NCBI RefSeq assembly: GCF_002775205.1 | Contig: NC_036447.1 | Location: forward strand, 9,970,501 to 10,034,500 | Direction of reading: 5' to 3' | DNA from: Xiphophorus maculatus | Taxonomy: Eukaryota > Chordata > Actinopteri > Cyprinodontiformes > Poeciliidae | Length of the DNA: 64,000 nt | Shown here: positions 24,683 to 51,208 of the stretch, piece after piece | How positions within the stretch are numbered: position 1 is the first letter of the stretch | Layout of the letters: every line of letters starts with the position of its first letter | Translations under genes and position numbers: made by a program | Notes under the pieces: generated by a model | What the model saw: the letters and a program-made list of their open reading frames with translations, nothing else | What the model was told of the DNA's origin: nothing | The model's database searches: none

Positions 24683-26933
24683 TTCAGTAACTTGATCAGT
24701 TTAAGATTTTTAACTCAAAAGCCTCTTCATTCACACTTGATGTCCAGTTAACATTTCCTACTTCTGCCTACCAATAACACAAAGCATGCACACTTCTATT
24801 AAAAGGCACAAAGTAGGGAGTATCAAGGGATGCAGGTGAAATTCCTGATCATTCCAGGTTTGAAACAGATCCTTCCATCTCTGCTGTAACAATGCACCAT
24901 TAAAGACAAGCACCCACCTATTACCTGGAGAGACATCAAACACACTTAATAGATGGGTGGAAGCCACGTTATGAGAAGGCAGCATGTGTGGTCTATATCC
25001 TGTGGTAAAACGCTGTGCTTCAGTGTGATTGCATTGCCATGGAAACAATGGAGTTAAGGTATATACATATACCCTTTAGAGATTTTCTTTCTGGTCACTA
25101 TACAGTGACACATTAAAGCCAGGCATTTGTTTTGCTTTTGATGAAAACTTAATTTGGCTTCCGCTTTAACCAGATTTACACAAATAATTTCCATCTTTTC
25201 TACAAATGCTTGTGATGTTTACCTATGAAATATTTTCACAACATGGCTTTTATATGGCTTCAGAATAACAAAAGTTGTATATTTTACATAGAGCTGATCA
25301 TAAAATGCAACTAAATGGACAATTTTATTAAAAGATTTAGAGCTAAGCAAAGATGATCCAGGCACTTTGAATTCTCTTTCAAGGGCAAAGCTCAAAAAAG
25401 TATCCAACTAATTGGACATACGAGTTGCCTCAACTTGTTTTTGCAGGTCCTGATTCAACGTCAACAGCAGAGCTGTGATGAGAGGCAGAGGTGATGAGGG
25501 AAGAGGGTGTGAACAAAAAAGGAGGGAGACAAGATGTGCAGCAGGAAAAACACCCACTAAGTGGAAAAACTTAGCTCATATAAAAATAATACAGGGCGTT
25601 AGGAGAGGGTAGTTCAAAGCTTTTGTCATGTTCTAACCACAGCCAGAGTTAAACGACTTTTTCATGAACACAGTCACTTTGCACTATGTTGTAAAGTTCA
25701 TCAGATGTTCAGAGATCATCCTTCTGTATATCCACCTTCTAGTTGAGTAAATAATTTGTGATATAAAATGGATCAAATACATTGCAGAGTGATGAAGAGT
25801 CTTCCCAATATGGAATTCTATGTGATTTGATAAACACTGTGGTATTTCACATCCAATTAAGCACTTGGGTTTTTCAACTGGTTTGCAAATATTTCACATT
25901 CCAAGCCCGACTAACAACTAAAGGCCCAAGAACAAGTACATTACAGGAAATCAGTAAGTCCGTTTCACATAATGAATTGAGCAACTGAAATAAACTTTTC
26001 AATTATCTTCCTCTTTATTGATTATGACTGTGTGCGCTATATCAATCAGATGGTTTAAAATCTTTTTTCATCCAATACTGCCCCCTTGTGCATCAGAAAT
26101 TTTTTTTCTAATAATATTCAGGAAAACCAAAAGGTAAAAAAACAATAGATATATTATCTTTAATATATCTATTGCTAATATATCTGAAGATATATTAGCT
26201 AATATTGCTAACTTGCTAATATATCCAAAGATATATTATGTTCACTAGAACCTGACAGAGAGAAAAGAACACATTTTATTCCACCACATTTTATAGGCAT
26301 TAATTTATTGTAAACGTTCAGAAAGATGGGGCAGAAGAAATACATAAATACTGTGGCGACATTTGTGGCCACATTATTGCATTTTCAGAGACAAGGAGAG
26401 CTGATTCTCGCAACACTCAGTTATTATTCTCAAATTGCACTATCCAGCACTCAAATGAGTGGCATCCATGTCTTTAAAAAAACTGGAATAAGTTAACATT
26501 GCTGTTTTTTGCAGGTCACAAAAACCTGGCATGCCTAAACACAAGTGTGGCCACTTCCTTAGTACAGAAACACATGCATACATTAGAAGTAAAAACTGAC
26601 GTTTGCAGTTAAACATAAAAGAGCAGCAAAGTGTTTCTTTTATACACTCACACCCAATGAGGATTAACTGGGCTGTGCAAACAAGACAAAAATGTGTGGA
26701 AAGATTTGGCTATTTGTCTCTTATTATTGTTGTTGTTGTTTGTCCACAAGCATGAGCAGAAAAGCCATTTTATGTTATATACACTATTTACAGACCTCAG
26801 ACAGCCCAAAAAAACATTATAATGCAATTAACCTCTATCACATCAGCATGCAACCAAAAATACCTTTATCTAACTCATGGCATAGCCGCAGCTTATCTAG
26901 ATCTTTATAGAAATATAAATAGCTTTAGTTATT
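24683..26933. other. Intergenic spacer between RHBDL3 promoter and RHOT1 3' end
   Basis: AT-rich sequence without a supported gene. Contains the hairpin cluster at 26,143-26,240. Short open frames (for example 24,758-25,048 minus) show no family similarity. Confidence 0.6.
26143..26240. repeat. Cluster of AT-rich perfect hairpins
   Basis: CAATAGATATATTA (26,143-26,156) pairs exactly with 26,161-26,174 over a 4-base loop. GCTAATATATCT (26,174-26,185) pairs exactly with 26,188-26,199 over 2 bases. A third related unit (GCTAATATATCC ... AGATATATTA) follows to about 26,240. The three share the TAATATATC core, so they look like serial duplications of one palindromic unit. Confidence 0.8.
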
Positions 26934-26939
26934 TTTATT
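26934..26939 (-). terminator. RHOT1 polyadenylation signal (AATAAA on minus)
   Basis: TTTATT on the plus strand is the first AATAAA encountered downstream of the RHOT1 stop codon, giving a 3' UTR of about 280-300 nt. More distal signals are also present, so longer 3' UTRs are possible. Confidence 0.5.
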
Positions 26940-27216
26940 CAGATTAAGCAAATTATCATTTTGTTACAAAATAAATATTTTATCCACAAAATGAGAAACA
27001 CAAGTGGAAAGAATCAGGAAAAAGTAGAAGGTTTATATGTGAACACATATTTTCTCCAGCAATTAAAAGGGACTTGTAACAATAATCTATTGGTTTTAAT
27101 GAGATTCTTCAAAGATCATTAAATTCTAAATGCATAAATGTCCAAATATGTTGATCGGTCAAAATTGGCCTTTTTGGGTACCATGGTAACAAAAGTTGGA
27201 TCACTTTACCAGGTGA

Positions 27217-41778
<14,562 letters not shown>

Positions 41779-42180
41779 CTTCTCCAACGTCTTCAGCAGA
41801 GTCGATGCAGAGGTCTGCGCTCAGCATTCATGCTCCTGCCCCGGTGCAGAGGAGGGGGGGACAGCCAGCCAGCTCACCGCGGCCTGGCCCGCTCGCTAAC
41901 GGCTATGTCCGCATTTCAACTCCGCTGCGCGCTGATTCCCAGTGAGCGACGCATCCCTACATGTCGGCACTGCACAGCCGGTTTTAACATCCGGGGTGAC
42001 AGAAGGGTGCGTTATAAACTAATACTCCGCCTGGCCGCCAGTCTCAGCCGGACAGACATTCAGCTCCCAGCCGTGACGAGACAGCGAATCAGAGGACGTT
42101 TCTGCGCCCGCTGCACTGCTTCATCGGCGGGCAGAGCTCCGCCACGCCTCCTCACTTCAGCTAACACAGGATTAAACATG
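41779..42180 (-). promoter_or_regulatory. CpG-rich promoter / 5' UTR of RHOT1
   Basis: CpG-dense sequence (CGGCCTGGCCCGCTCGCTAAC near 41,879; CCGCCTGGCCGCCAG near 42,027) starts just upstream of the RHOT1 ATG and ends where AT-rich spacer begins. The 133-codon plus-strand open frame here (41,830-42,231) is compositional. Confidence 0.65.
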
Positions 42181-42850
42181 TCAAATATTTCAGATATACG
42201 TACAAAGTACTTGTCACTTTTGCAACATTGAAATAAACACTGTTAGAGTAGCTTTAAAACAGAACAGTTTAATTGTGTTGTCGGTCACTTGTCTTAGTTG
42301 GCTTTCTCTGGTACAAGAAAACTGCATCCGAGTGTGTCATCTGAATATTTTTTACATCTTTACAGAAAGCTTGGTCAACTTGCGCCAACGTGTGGCAATA
42401 AATGAAAAACACCATACACAAACGTGTGGAGGAGAGGATTTGGGAAGCAGATGAAAGCAGGACGGTTCTGCTGCTGGACTTGAAGAAATTTAATATTAGC
42501 CAGTGGGTAAATATTGTGTACTGCACCTCTTCTAATGTTAGATTTATGTTCCAGTAAGAGGTCCTGAAAAAAAAAAGTCAAACTCAAATCCAGTTCCAAA
42601 ATTTTTATCTTTATCTTCACAGATATGTAGTTCGTTTATAGTTATACTGTAGTTATACTGTAATGCGTGTTGTTGTTGTTTTTGTTTGTTCTCAGCTAGA
42701 TGCAGATTAGGCCATGCTATTGAGTTGATCTGCATTTCTAGAGAAATGTTTGAAGAATCTTTGCTCAGTGGCACAATGGATGAAGAGACAGATGTATAGA
42801 TGAATGGATGGCTAAGGAAAAACAGATAGATGTAGTAAAATAATCTAATA
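42181..42850. other. Spacer between RHOT1 promoter and ADAP2 3' end
   Basis: AT-rich; no gene, RNA or known repeat recognised apart from a short TTG run near 42,670. Confidence 0.5.
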
Positions 42851-42856
42851 TTTATT
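42851..42856 (-). terminator. ADAP2 polyadenylation signal (AATAAA on minus)
   Basis: First AATAAA (TTTATT on plus) downstream of the ADAP2 stop codon, implying a 3' UTR of roughly 370 nt. Confidence 0.55.
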
Positions 42857-43208
42857 CCTGTTTGGTTAGAGTCACAGACAGTAAAAAAAGATTTAAAAAT
42901 GTGCAAATTCAGTAACATAAAAAATATACACAAAACATGGCTAATGTGCTGTTTGAACTTTGGAGTGATTATTCTAGATTATTATAGTTGGGTTTTTTTT
43001 TTTATATCTGAAGTAAGTATTTCAATAAATACAATATTGAGTTCCATTAAATACATAAGGCATGCTGCAAAAAATGCTTTTCTACATCCACTAAAACAAT
43101 AACTATTACTAAGAAGATGCTGCCTCTGATCTACATCGGCCCCAGGAAGCCACAGCAGCTCAGCTGCAGGAGTAACTGCTCCAAAGTCACTTTGTCAAAA
43201 CGTCCCAG

Positions 43209-46200
43209 TCATTTCCCTCTCCTCAAAGTGGCTTCATCTGTAGGGAAACAAGAAAGAGAGATGGTAGTGAGGAAGCGTCTTTAATCTGAAATGCTCTGCA
43301 TGGGGTTTGCTGGAACAACGTCATCGTACTGGCGTAATCCTCTGGGGTCATGGGCTGCGCGATGACCTTTCTGAAGGCCTCCATCCACTCCCTTCTCTCC
43401 TGCTCCTGCTCACACATGAACACAAACTGCCTGCTTGGAGTTTCCATCGCGATCCCACAGTGCCACCGGCCAGACCTCGTGCACCGGCCGCTGCTCTCTG
43501 ACACAGAGTAGCCGTGGTCTTGGGACCCAATAAAGACGGCGCCTAGATCCGTGGCATCCTAACAATTTGGTGCATAGAAAAGAGTTTTGAATGCAACCAG
43601 AAGAAAATATTTAGTTTGCGCGATCATTACTTTTTTTAAAGCTATGAATACACTTCAACAGAAACATTCATGTGCATTTATTAGAAAAGATCAGCTTATT
43701 ACCAGTGGAGATTTACAGTACAGGAGTTTCCTGTTCACTGAGCACAGAGTGAACCACCTCTTCTTGAACGGCTCACGTTGCTGAAAAACACAAATGCAGC
43801 AATCTGATAAGGACGGCAGATGGGCTAGTCCAGCTAAATACATAAATTGTGCTAGAACAACAAACCGTTGGGCCAGTTTTCTCCATGTAGCCCTCTTTCA
43901 GGCAATGATTTGTTAACTGAGGTATTAGCTGTACAAAAGAAACAAAAACAATACTGGTAAAATTGCTAAATTAAAATTTATAGTGGTTTAAATAGTCAGC
44001 AGCTCAGATGAGCTCAATTCTAATGATTTTTATGTGCTGTAGGAAAAACGTAATTTTCTTATAAACATAAACTAGATTAGTAATAACATGTTTGGTGTTG
44101 CTGTAGTGTAGATGGGTGAGTTCAACAGAAACAGAGGTAGTACACAAGAGTCAAGTAAAGGAGAACAGTATGAAGTGGAGTGGCAGGGTAGTAACAGATG
44201 GATAACTTCAAGGTATGAAACACATACAGTGAGGTATGGTTTGAAGATGGCGGTAGTGGTAAAAAGACAAAGCTGGAGATATTAAGACTTCCGTTGGAAA
44301 GAACCAACAAGGACAATGTCAGAAATGACTACAATTCTTTGTAAAAGTATCAATAACCCTGAAACTCTTTCACATTTGGTCAAGTTGCCCATATTTGTAA
44401 AGTGGAAGGAAATTATTCTTGTCTGTCATTTACAAAATCTATATAAAAAAAGTACCTTTGTCTTAAACCCCTTTGAAGCAAATCCTTTTGAGCATCTCTT
44501 TCCCACCTTTGCATGTTTAGGGAATTTGTTGCACATGTATCTTTGCAAAACACCTCAAGCTCGGTCAGAATGGATTTTCAAGCCATCCAGCCGTTGTCTA
44601 TAACCATTTATCCTTACAAAGGATAAACGACTGGACTGACGCATATTTCCAGCGGTCATTGGGCAAAAGGCAGGACACACTCTGGACAGGTTGCCAGTCC
44701 TTCACAGGTAAACACAGACACACAACCATACACTCACACCTGAGGGTAATCTAGAGTAGCCAATTAACAGTCAACAAAAAACATTTGCCATTTTTCTTCC
44801 ACTTGATAAATATGCACTTCTGTTTATGCCCTACCAATAAAATCTCTCACAATAGACTGAGCAGTGACTGTTTTGTGACCAAATGTGAATAAGATTGCAT
44901 AAAATCAGACACAAAGGAAATGTTGAGATGTTTTGGAAAGCTCCACGGCATAGTCAGTGAAGGTGGTGAAGATGGAGCTGCCACCAAGGAGGAAAAGAGT
45001 ATTATCACAGAAAATGTTAATAAAGGTAATGAGGCAAAGTTAGCAGAGAATTAGTGTTACAGTGGAAGATGATGTGGGTGGAGTGAGTTGGAAAATTCAC
45101 TTATGGTGACCCCTAAATAGCCAAAAGAAGTGAGAGTAAAGCAAATGTAACCAAAGCCTATAAATTGTGTCATGAGGTTTGGTAGTGGGCTTAGCATGAA
45201 CAAAAATATCTGTAGGCGAGTTAGAGCAGGGGTTAAATTAAACTCTTTGTACCGAAAGTAACACTGTCTTGCAATATTGACCTATGAGTGTCAGACTTGA
45301 CAATCATAGCTCACACATCCACATTCAAACAAACTCTGCTCTACTGTCTGACTCAACATGGTTAATGTTCATTTTATTGTGAGCCAATGAAGATGACAAA
45401 CTTGGATCACATCAGTGTTTGGTAAAGTAGAGTAAAAGTTGTCTCACATCAATATGTTGTAGAGTGGGATGTTTCTTCAAGAGATACGCCAAGCGTGTGG
45501 CACGAATAGCATTGAAGAATGACACGATGACCTGGAAGGAGTAAGAGATACAACAAATTAAGATAGATGAGAAGATTTTGTAAAAGTGGACTTTCTGTCA
45601 GGTCTATTTATTTAGTTAGTATAAATGGAAGAATTTATATGATTTTCATATATTTGGATTTGCTCTAATGCCAGATATATAAGACAAGTTGCTTTACCTG
45701 CCCATTCTCATGGTAAACAAACAGGTTCCTTGTACGCTCATCCTCCAGATAGGAAATCTGCAGCCCATGAGGATGACCGATTTTCTGTGGCTGGAAATGT
45801 GCATTAAGATCCTTCATGCTGATAACTGCTTTGGCAACCTTGGACTTGATTTTCATGAGAAAATGTAATTAGTACAGAGAAAAATTATCAAGAAGTTAAT
45901 GCAATCATGCTTTTAAAATTAAAAGAACTTACATCCTCCTTAGTGAAGTATTTGAGGGTGAAATCCTTCTGCGACAGCACAAAGATTCTCTTGAGGAACT
46001 GTTTGTTGTCTCTGCCCTTCTTCCATAGTGTTGATTCAAATAAATCTAAAGTGGGTACATTACGTAGATTATTGACAATCAGGTTCACATTTCAAAAGCC
46101 CCTGTCAAGCTATCCTTTCCATAGATAAAGAAGGATCCAACATCACATTAATAGTTATTCAACAGTGTCGAATACACAATTTTGTCACATGCGAAGGCAG

Positions 46201-49200
46201 GCTTTTAGACAACAAATTTTGCTCCCAGTTGATGCTGCTCTCACAAGTTTCATGTATCACACTTGCACCCACTACTACAGAATCACTCAAATGCTACTCC
46301 AATCTATCACAGCAATAACCTAGTAATATCATTACCTAAGCTCATGATATCCTATGCAGCCACTTTGTCTGCGCTGGTGAACATTCATTCTGCTTGGTAT
46401 GCTGAACGTTTGAAGGTGAAACTGACAGCATATGAATAATTTTTTAATAATCAATTGATCACCGAAGGGCATTCATGGAAATTGAACTTTTATCCTGAAA
46501 TGATCATTTGATTCTTAAATATTAAAAAAATAGATGATTAATTTAATTAACCCTGTTCTGATGAAGTAAAACTCTATGAATCACACACTCTTGATCCCAA
46601 TATGCATGCATTATTTAAGGAAAAGTGCATCAAAAGAAATGCACAATCTTCAAAGACGTGACAACACTTGCTTTATTTCCACTGGATTAGACCTTTATAA
46701 TGTTTTTTTTTAATTAAAAACATAGAACAGTGTGACAACAGCCACATTTAACTTTTAAGTGGTATATGTTCTTGAAAAGTTCAAGAGAATTACCAAAGTT
46801 GTAAGTCTGCAGAAACTCGCTGTTTTCTCCCGTGAACTCCCGTCTTTCATACTTTGCACGGATCCATTGTTCCTTAAGAACACTGAAACAAAGCATAAAC
46901 ACACGTTGCTTTGGGTGGCAGAAGTTTTTTCATTATTTACTCAAGCATTTGCTCCATATCTGTGTCCTGTTGAGACAGTTTAGTATTAGCTTTCCATCTA
47001 TGCTAAGCTGATGAGGTGAATACGTGTCAAATGCGACGAAGGTCACTCACATGCAGTCGTGTTGCTGTGGCCTGTAATAGAAGGCAGGGACACATTTCTC
47101 GAAAAAGGCTTTAGCAACAGAATTCCCCCGCTCTTGCATGAACTGAAACCACAGCATAATGGGTTTTAAAATGCTACAAAAGGACAGTACATGTTTATTC
47201 AGTTTCCTTCAAATATTTTAAACTTAACTGGATACATGAAGCAAACCTTTCTTATTGTAAATCATGACATACGACAACAACTGACATGAACAACCTTTGA
47301 CAAAATTACATCATGTCTTTTTTGTCAAAACATCAGCCAAAAAGCAGAAGCCATGATTTAGTTTGTATAACCCCATTCACCACTAATAACTAGATGTCAT
47401 CCTCTTTTTCATGACGTTTGACTCACTTACCTTTGGCTTGGCTCACTGACCTATTAAAAAAAATCCTTACAAACAAGATGACTTCTATAAATGTCTTCCT
47501 CTATATAAAAAAAATTCTAGCAACCATGCTAGGCCCTCAATGTTACAAACTCACTTAAACACACCAAAAACAAAGACTTTGTGGAACATTTGTGTTGTAG
47601 GGTTGTTGATGTTATTATTTATGTGAACATCCAGCAGAACATCTCCCCCGACTGGTAGGCAAAATCCAGAAAATATTGTATTTGCAAAAACATGCACAAA
47701 TGTTAATGAAATCTAAATATTTTTTACCCACCCCCACCCCCTAAAACAGTAAGGGCTCGATCAGCTACCCTGGTAACCTCTTACTGAAGTCCCAGCCCAA
47801 CTCTTTATGTACAGTTTTTGAATCATCAAAATGCCTTTGTCCTTATACATTTTCAGACTCTCTGTTGTAGGTTTCCTGCAGTTCTTATGCCCATTGTCCT
47901 GTTGTCTAACCAAGTCTTGGCCAAAGTTCAGCAGACACACTGTTAATAATAAATAACTAATTGAATAAGAGGCGCCCAGTTTTTGTCTTTCCCCAGATAA
48001 TCAGTCTCCCACCTCTGTGCGACTGGTATGAACTGTTTGTACTGGTATCTTGATTTTGGTTTTCCCTCAGGGTTTTGCTGTTTATCAGGGTTTACAAGCT
48101 GGAATCATTTTTAAGCAACCCCTATTTTTTCATTTTTCATATGTAATAGTAATTGTCATTTACTTGCTAAGTGATGTCTGTGGAGTCTTACTATTTCTTC
48201 AAGATATTCAAGGACTTAACTCAGCCTAAATGAACCTTTGTGGAAAGTCCAATCCTAGGGAAAATATCAGCTGTTTTTCTCTTGTGAAAAATCTTTAATG
48301 CTGATAATGATGGTAGAATAATTATTTTTGAAAAATTCTTTCAACCTTTTCCAAAGTGATGGGAACTCAATGTTCTGAACAAATGATGCACTAAAACCAT
48401 CATAGAAATGCTGTAGCTTACTACTAAACAAATACTAAAGTCCACAGATGAACAGCACAGAGTTAAAGTATATTGCCCAAGGACACAACAACTGAGATGA
48501 ACGGAGCAATTCAAACCCCTAACAGGCTACAGTTTGTCCTGTAGCCGGTATCCCACCAGCTACAGGACAAATTTATCTTCTGAGTTATCAATTTTCCTTT
48601 GCCATTATTTCTTCAAGACCCGCCACTGACTACAAACAGTGTCAAGATTTGTAGAGTGGACTTAGTTTGAAACACTTTCAATATTTTGGTTTTCTTCTGA
48701 TAAAATGAGTAATAACATGTTATATAAGCCATTATTCTTCTTTTACAAGAAAAAAAAACCCCATAGGAACTGAAACACCGTCTACTGTCTCTTTCACAGA
48801 ATGGTGCATTTGAGGAAAATCTGGTCAGACACTGAAAGAAACACGATCTCGCATGCAAACTGGAAAGAAAAAAAATATTCTATTACAAATCACTACCTGC
48901 ACTAAGGAATCTTCCCAGTAATCCAGGCGTATGGATTTCACTTTGCTGACAGCAGACAGGTTGCGGTGCATGCCCGAACAGTTTAGGCACACAAACATGC
49001 CAAGAGTGTACGAGGCCCAGTCAGGCTCTGTGAGAGTGAAAGACCACAATTTTTACTTTGTGAGACGGAAAAAAGCAGATGAAAAAGTTAGTATTCTGTC
49101 TACATCTTCCTGTCACACAGGCCAATACTGTCTAAACTGTCCTCATGGTAGCAAATGCTGGGAGTTATAAAAGGAACAATTGGGTCATAACACAATTATA

Positions 49201-49523
49201 CATGAGTCAGAGCTTCCCTTAATACAAGTTTATGCTGAAACGTGACCAAAGCAATAAAACACAACTTTAAATGCTCTCTTCATCAAAATGTCACATGGCT
49301 CCAAGTGATTATTTACTGTTTTCACTTTGTTAAATAAGACCATTACAATATAATCAGGAATGGATAAAAAAAAAAAGTCTTGAAAACCCTAGTATGCAAA
49401 ATGTTCAGAAATCATAAATCTGAGAGCATACTCACCAGGAGCTGCACAGTCAGCACATTGGTTGTTTCCCGGCTGCCGCACCAGATCCAGAAGGATTTTG
49501 TTGTTTCTGCTCTGACTGGCCAT
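43209..49523 (-). CDS. adap2: ADAP2 (centaurin-alpha 2), Arf GAP with dual PH domains (complete)
   Basis: GTPase-activating protein for ARF6-type GTPases; its PH domains bind phosphoinositides and recruit it from cytosol to plasma membrane. Eleven coding exons, minus order: 49,436-49,523; 48,897-49,027; 47,051-47,142; 46,794-46,882; 45,933-46,045; 45,698-45,844; 45,448-45,531; 43,866-43,928; 43,703-43,780; 43,330-43,558; 43,209-43,237. All phases agree and give 380 aa (human 381). Start: MASQSRNNK. Visible: C4 zinc finger CADC (23-26) and CLNC (43-46) with the GAP arginine finger in GMHRN; VLKEQWIRAKYERREF linker; PH1 about 134-245 (WKKGRDNKQFLKR, GHPHGLQI); PH2 about 257-365 (KEGYMEKTG, KKRWFTL, FVFMCEQEQERREWM). 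The last two exons join to DYANEATLRRGK, resembling the ADAP1-type tail. Introns contain repeats only. Confidence 0.95.
44310..44900. mobile_element. Composite repeat relic in ADAP2 intron 7
   Basis: Fragments of the Tc1-type family of the 24.1-kb element are visible (AACTCTTTCACATTTGGTCA at 44,362; CTTTGCAAAACACCTCAAGC at 44,541; CATTTTTCTTCCACTTGATA at 44,789). They are interrupted at about 44,600-44,770 by a LINE-tail-like segment (TCATTGGGCAAAAGGCAGGA at 44,657; CACTCTGGACAGGTTGCCAG at 44,679; TAGAGTAGCCAATTAAC at 44,752). Probably a nested insertion or two adjoining relics. Confidence 0.55.
47143..48896 (-). other. ADAP2 intron 2 interior
   Basis: Mostly AT-rich sequence with no recognised gene or RNA. 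One repeat fragment at 48,430-48,600 is listed separately. Confidence 0.5.
48430..48600. repeat. LINE-tail-like fragment with a 13-bp inverted repeat
   Basis: TATTGCCCAAGGACACAACA near 48,470 and the following AATTCAAACCCC segment match the tail of a common fish repeat (usual form 'cttgcccaaggacacttcgac...gggattgaaccc'). TTTGTCCTGTAGC (48,533-48,545) pairs exactly with 48,559-48,571. Confidence 0.5.
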
Positions 49524-51059
49524 AGAGGAAAGTTTGCTGTCACCCAGACAGCTAAAACCAGAGGAAACGGCTACTAGGCATCAACTCCATGCTGACTCCA
49601 GTCTGGGCTGTTCTGCTCTGGGGCAGATAAAAACACAGTTTCTTCTCACTGAGCCAGTATTTCCTCTTAACAGGGCAGCATTATGAAGTTTATTGTTCTG
49701 CATACAAAACACAGAGCTCCAGGAATAACTTAGAAAGGAAGTGAAACAAACACCACTTTGCTGCACAGCGATTGACTTACCGTATCAGCTTATTGGCTTG
49801 CAGCTCATAAAAAAAGTTGGAGTTTGACTGGCAAGGATGAGATTTTATCTTGGTGGTGGAGTTACACTGTAACTCTGTATAACTATTACCTTCAGTTAAC
49901 AGTATTTTACAAGCTACTAGCTAAAGGAAGAATAGGCACTAGTTTTTCTTTCCTCTGTTCAAATTTTTCACTTGCTTAGATATATAATTTGTTAAACAAT
50001 CCACTTACTTTTTTCTAACACTTCAACAACAGAAAGAAGGCATGAGATGCTTTGTAGATTATATGGCGAACCACACTGGTATCAGAGCAGGACTTTTAAG
50101 GGACACAAACCCGCTCGATCAGGTTGAACACAAGCGAGTAAGGGATTGTGCATGAAGACGAAGGGAGGAAAAGTTTGGACACACTGACGTGAACAATTGC
50201 CTATAAGGAAGCATCCAAAAGCTTGTTGTATACCCTGTAGTCAGAGATGGTTTTATCATGTTTCACCAATGCAGCAAACATCAGTAACAAAAGCAGATAT
50301 GTCAGTTACCCCCAATGAAGAAGTTGGACACTTTGCAACATGAAATCATTTACTACAACAACAAAAAATGTTCACTGTTTCATTGAAATACATGTAAGAG
50401 ACAAGCCTGTCATGGAAGCCCATTTCTGTCACATGTCCTATCTTAATGATGAGTTTTATAGTTAGAAATATGAGATTTAAAGTTGGAAATATGACTGAAA
50501 CAGAAACTTATGTGTTAAATGTGACTACATCAGATAGTTACGCATTTATTATTCCCTGTGTAGCTCTAATGATTCTCTGTAGGGTCTCCCTGTCAGATGA
50601 AGAACTGCTGCTGAACCAAGTTATGATGTGCAGAGCAGTGGTAGGACAGCAGAAAGTGTTGTGACAATTTAATCTCTCTCTCAGAGTTCTCAGGAAGGAC
50701 AGTTATTGAAGGTAGGAAGTGTGTTTTCCCAGAAACTTGAACGTTGATATTCTCTCATCTTTTTCACATTTATTTACAAGAACAGATGGGACTTTCTTCC
50801 GAAAATCAATGAGAGCCTTTTCTGTCTTGGTTTTCAGGGCCGTCTGTGAGCTTCTGGACGGTGATGTTCCATTATGCAAAAATATGTTTATGTATGCAAG
50901 GTATGCAATGTGCTGCCTATGTGCATATTTACTCCTTTTAATGCATTTCTTTCCGATTAACAATGGGTAGAAATTGGCCAACAATAATACATATTTTATA
51001 CTCCGGTGAAGAAAAGGTTTTCCGTTTATTATTTATAATTTTATTTTGAAGATCTACCG
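49524..51059. other. Intergenic region between divergent ADAP2 and TEFM
   Basis: AT-rich; short open frames on both strands without family resemblance. ADAP2's 5' UTR and promoter must lie here, but no CpG island was seen next to its ATG, so a non-coding first exon further upstream is possible. Confidence 0.5.
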
Positions 51060-51208
51060 ACGTTGTAAACGATGTATTTCCGACTGACCTCAAAACTGAA
51101 GGTGACGTATTTCCGGTAGAGGTCCGCCAGGGGTTTGTAGCTTGTGCTTCTGCAAAATACGAAATGACACAACGCAGCTGAACAAATATTGCTTTTAAAA
51201 TAAGGACG
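51060..51208 (+). promoter_or_regulatory. TEFM promoter region
   Basis: Just upstream of the TEFM start are two related motifs, TGTATTTCCGAC (about 51,073) and TGACGTATTTCCGGTAG (about 51,103). TTCCGG is an ETS/GABP-type core and TGACGT a CRE half-site, both frequent in promoters of nuclear genes for mitochondrial proteins. No TATA box was seen. Confidence 0.4.

Noticed and set aside
41830-42231. 133-codon plus-strand open frame upstream of RHOT1
   Set aside because: Same CpG-island artefact.
42181-43208. Search for remnants of NF1, RNF135 or other human-interval genes between RHOT1 and ADAP2
   Set aside because: Only AT-rich spacer and the ADAP2 3' UTR were seen; no matching exon on either strand.
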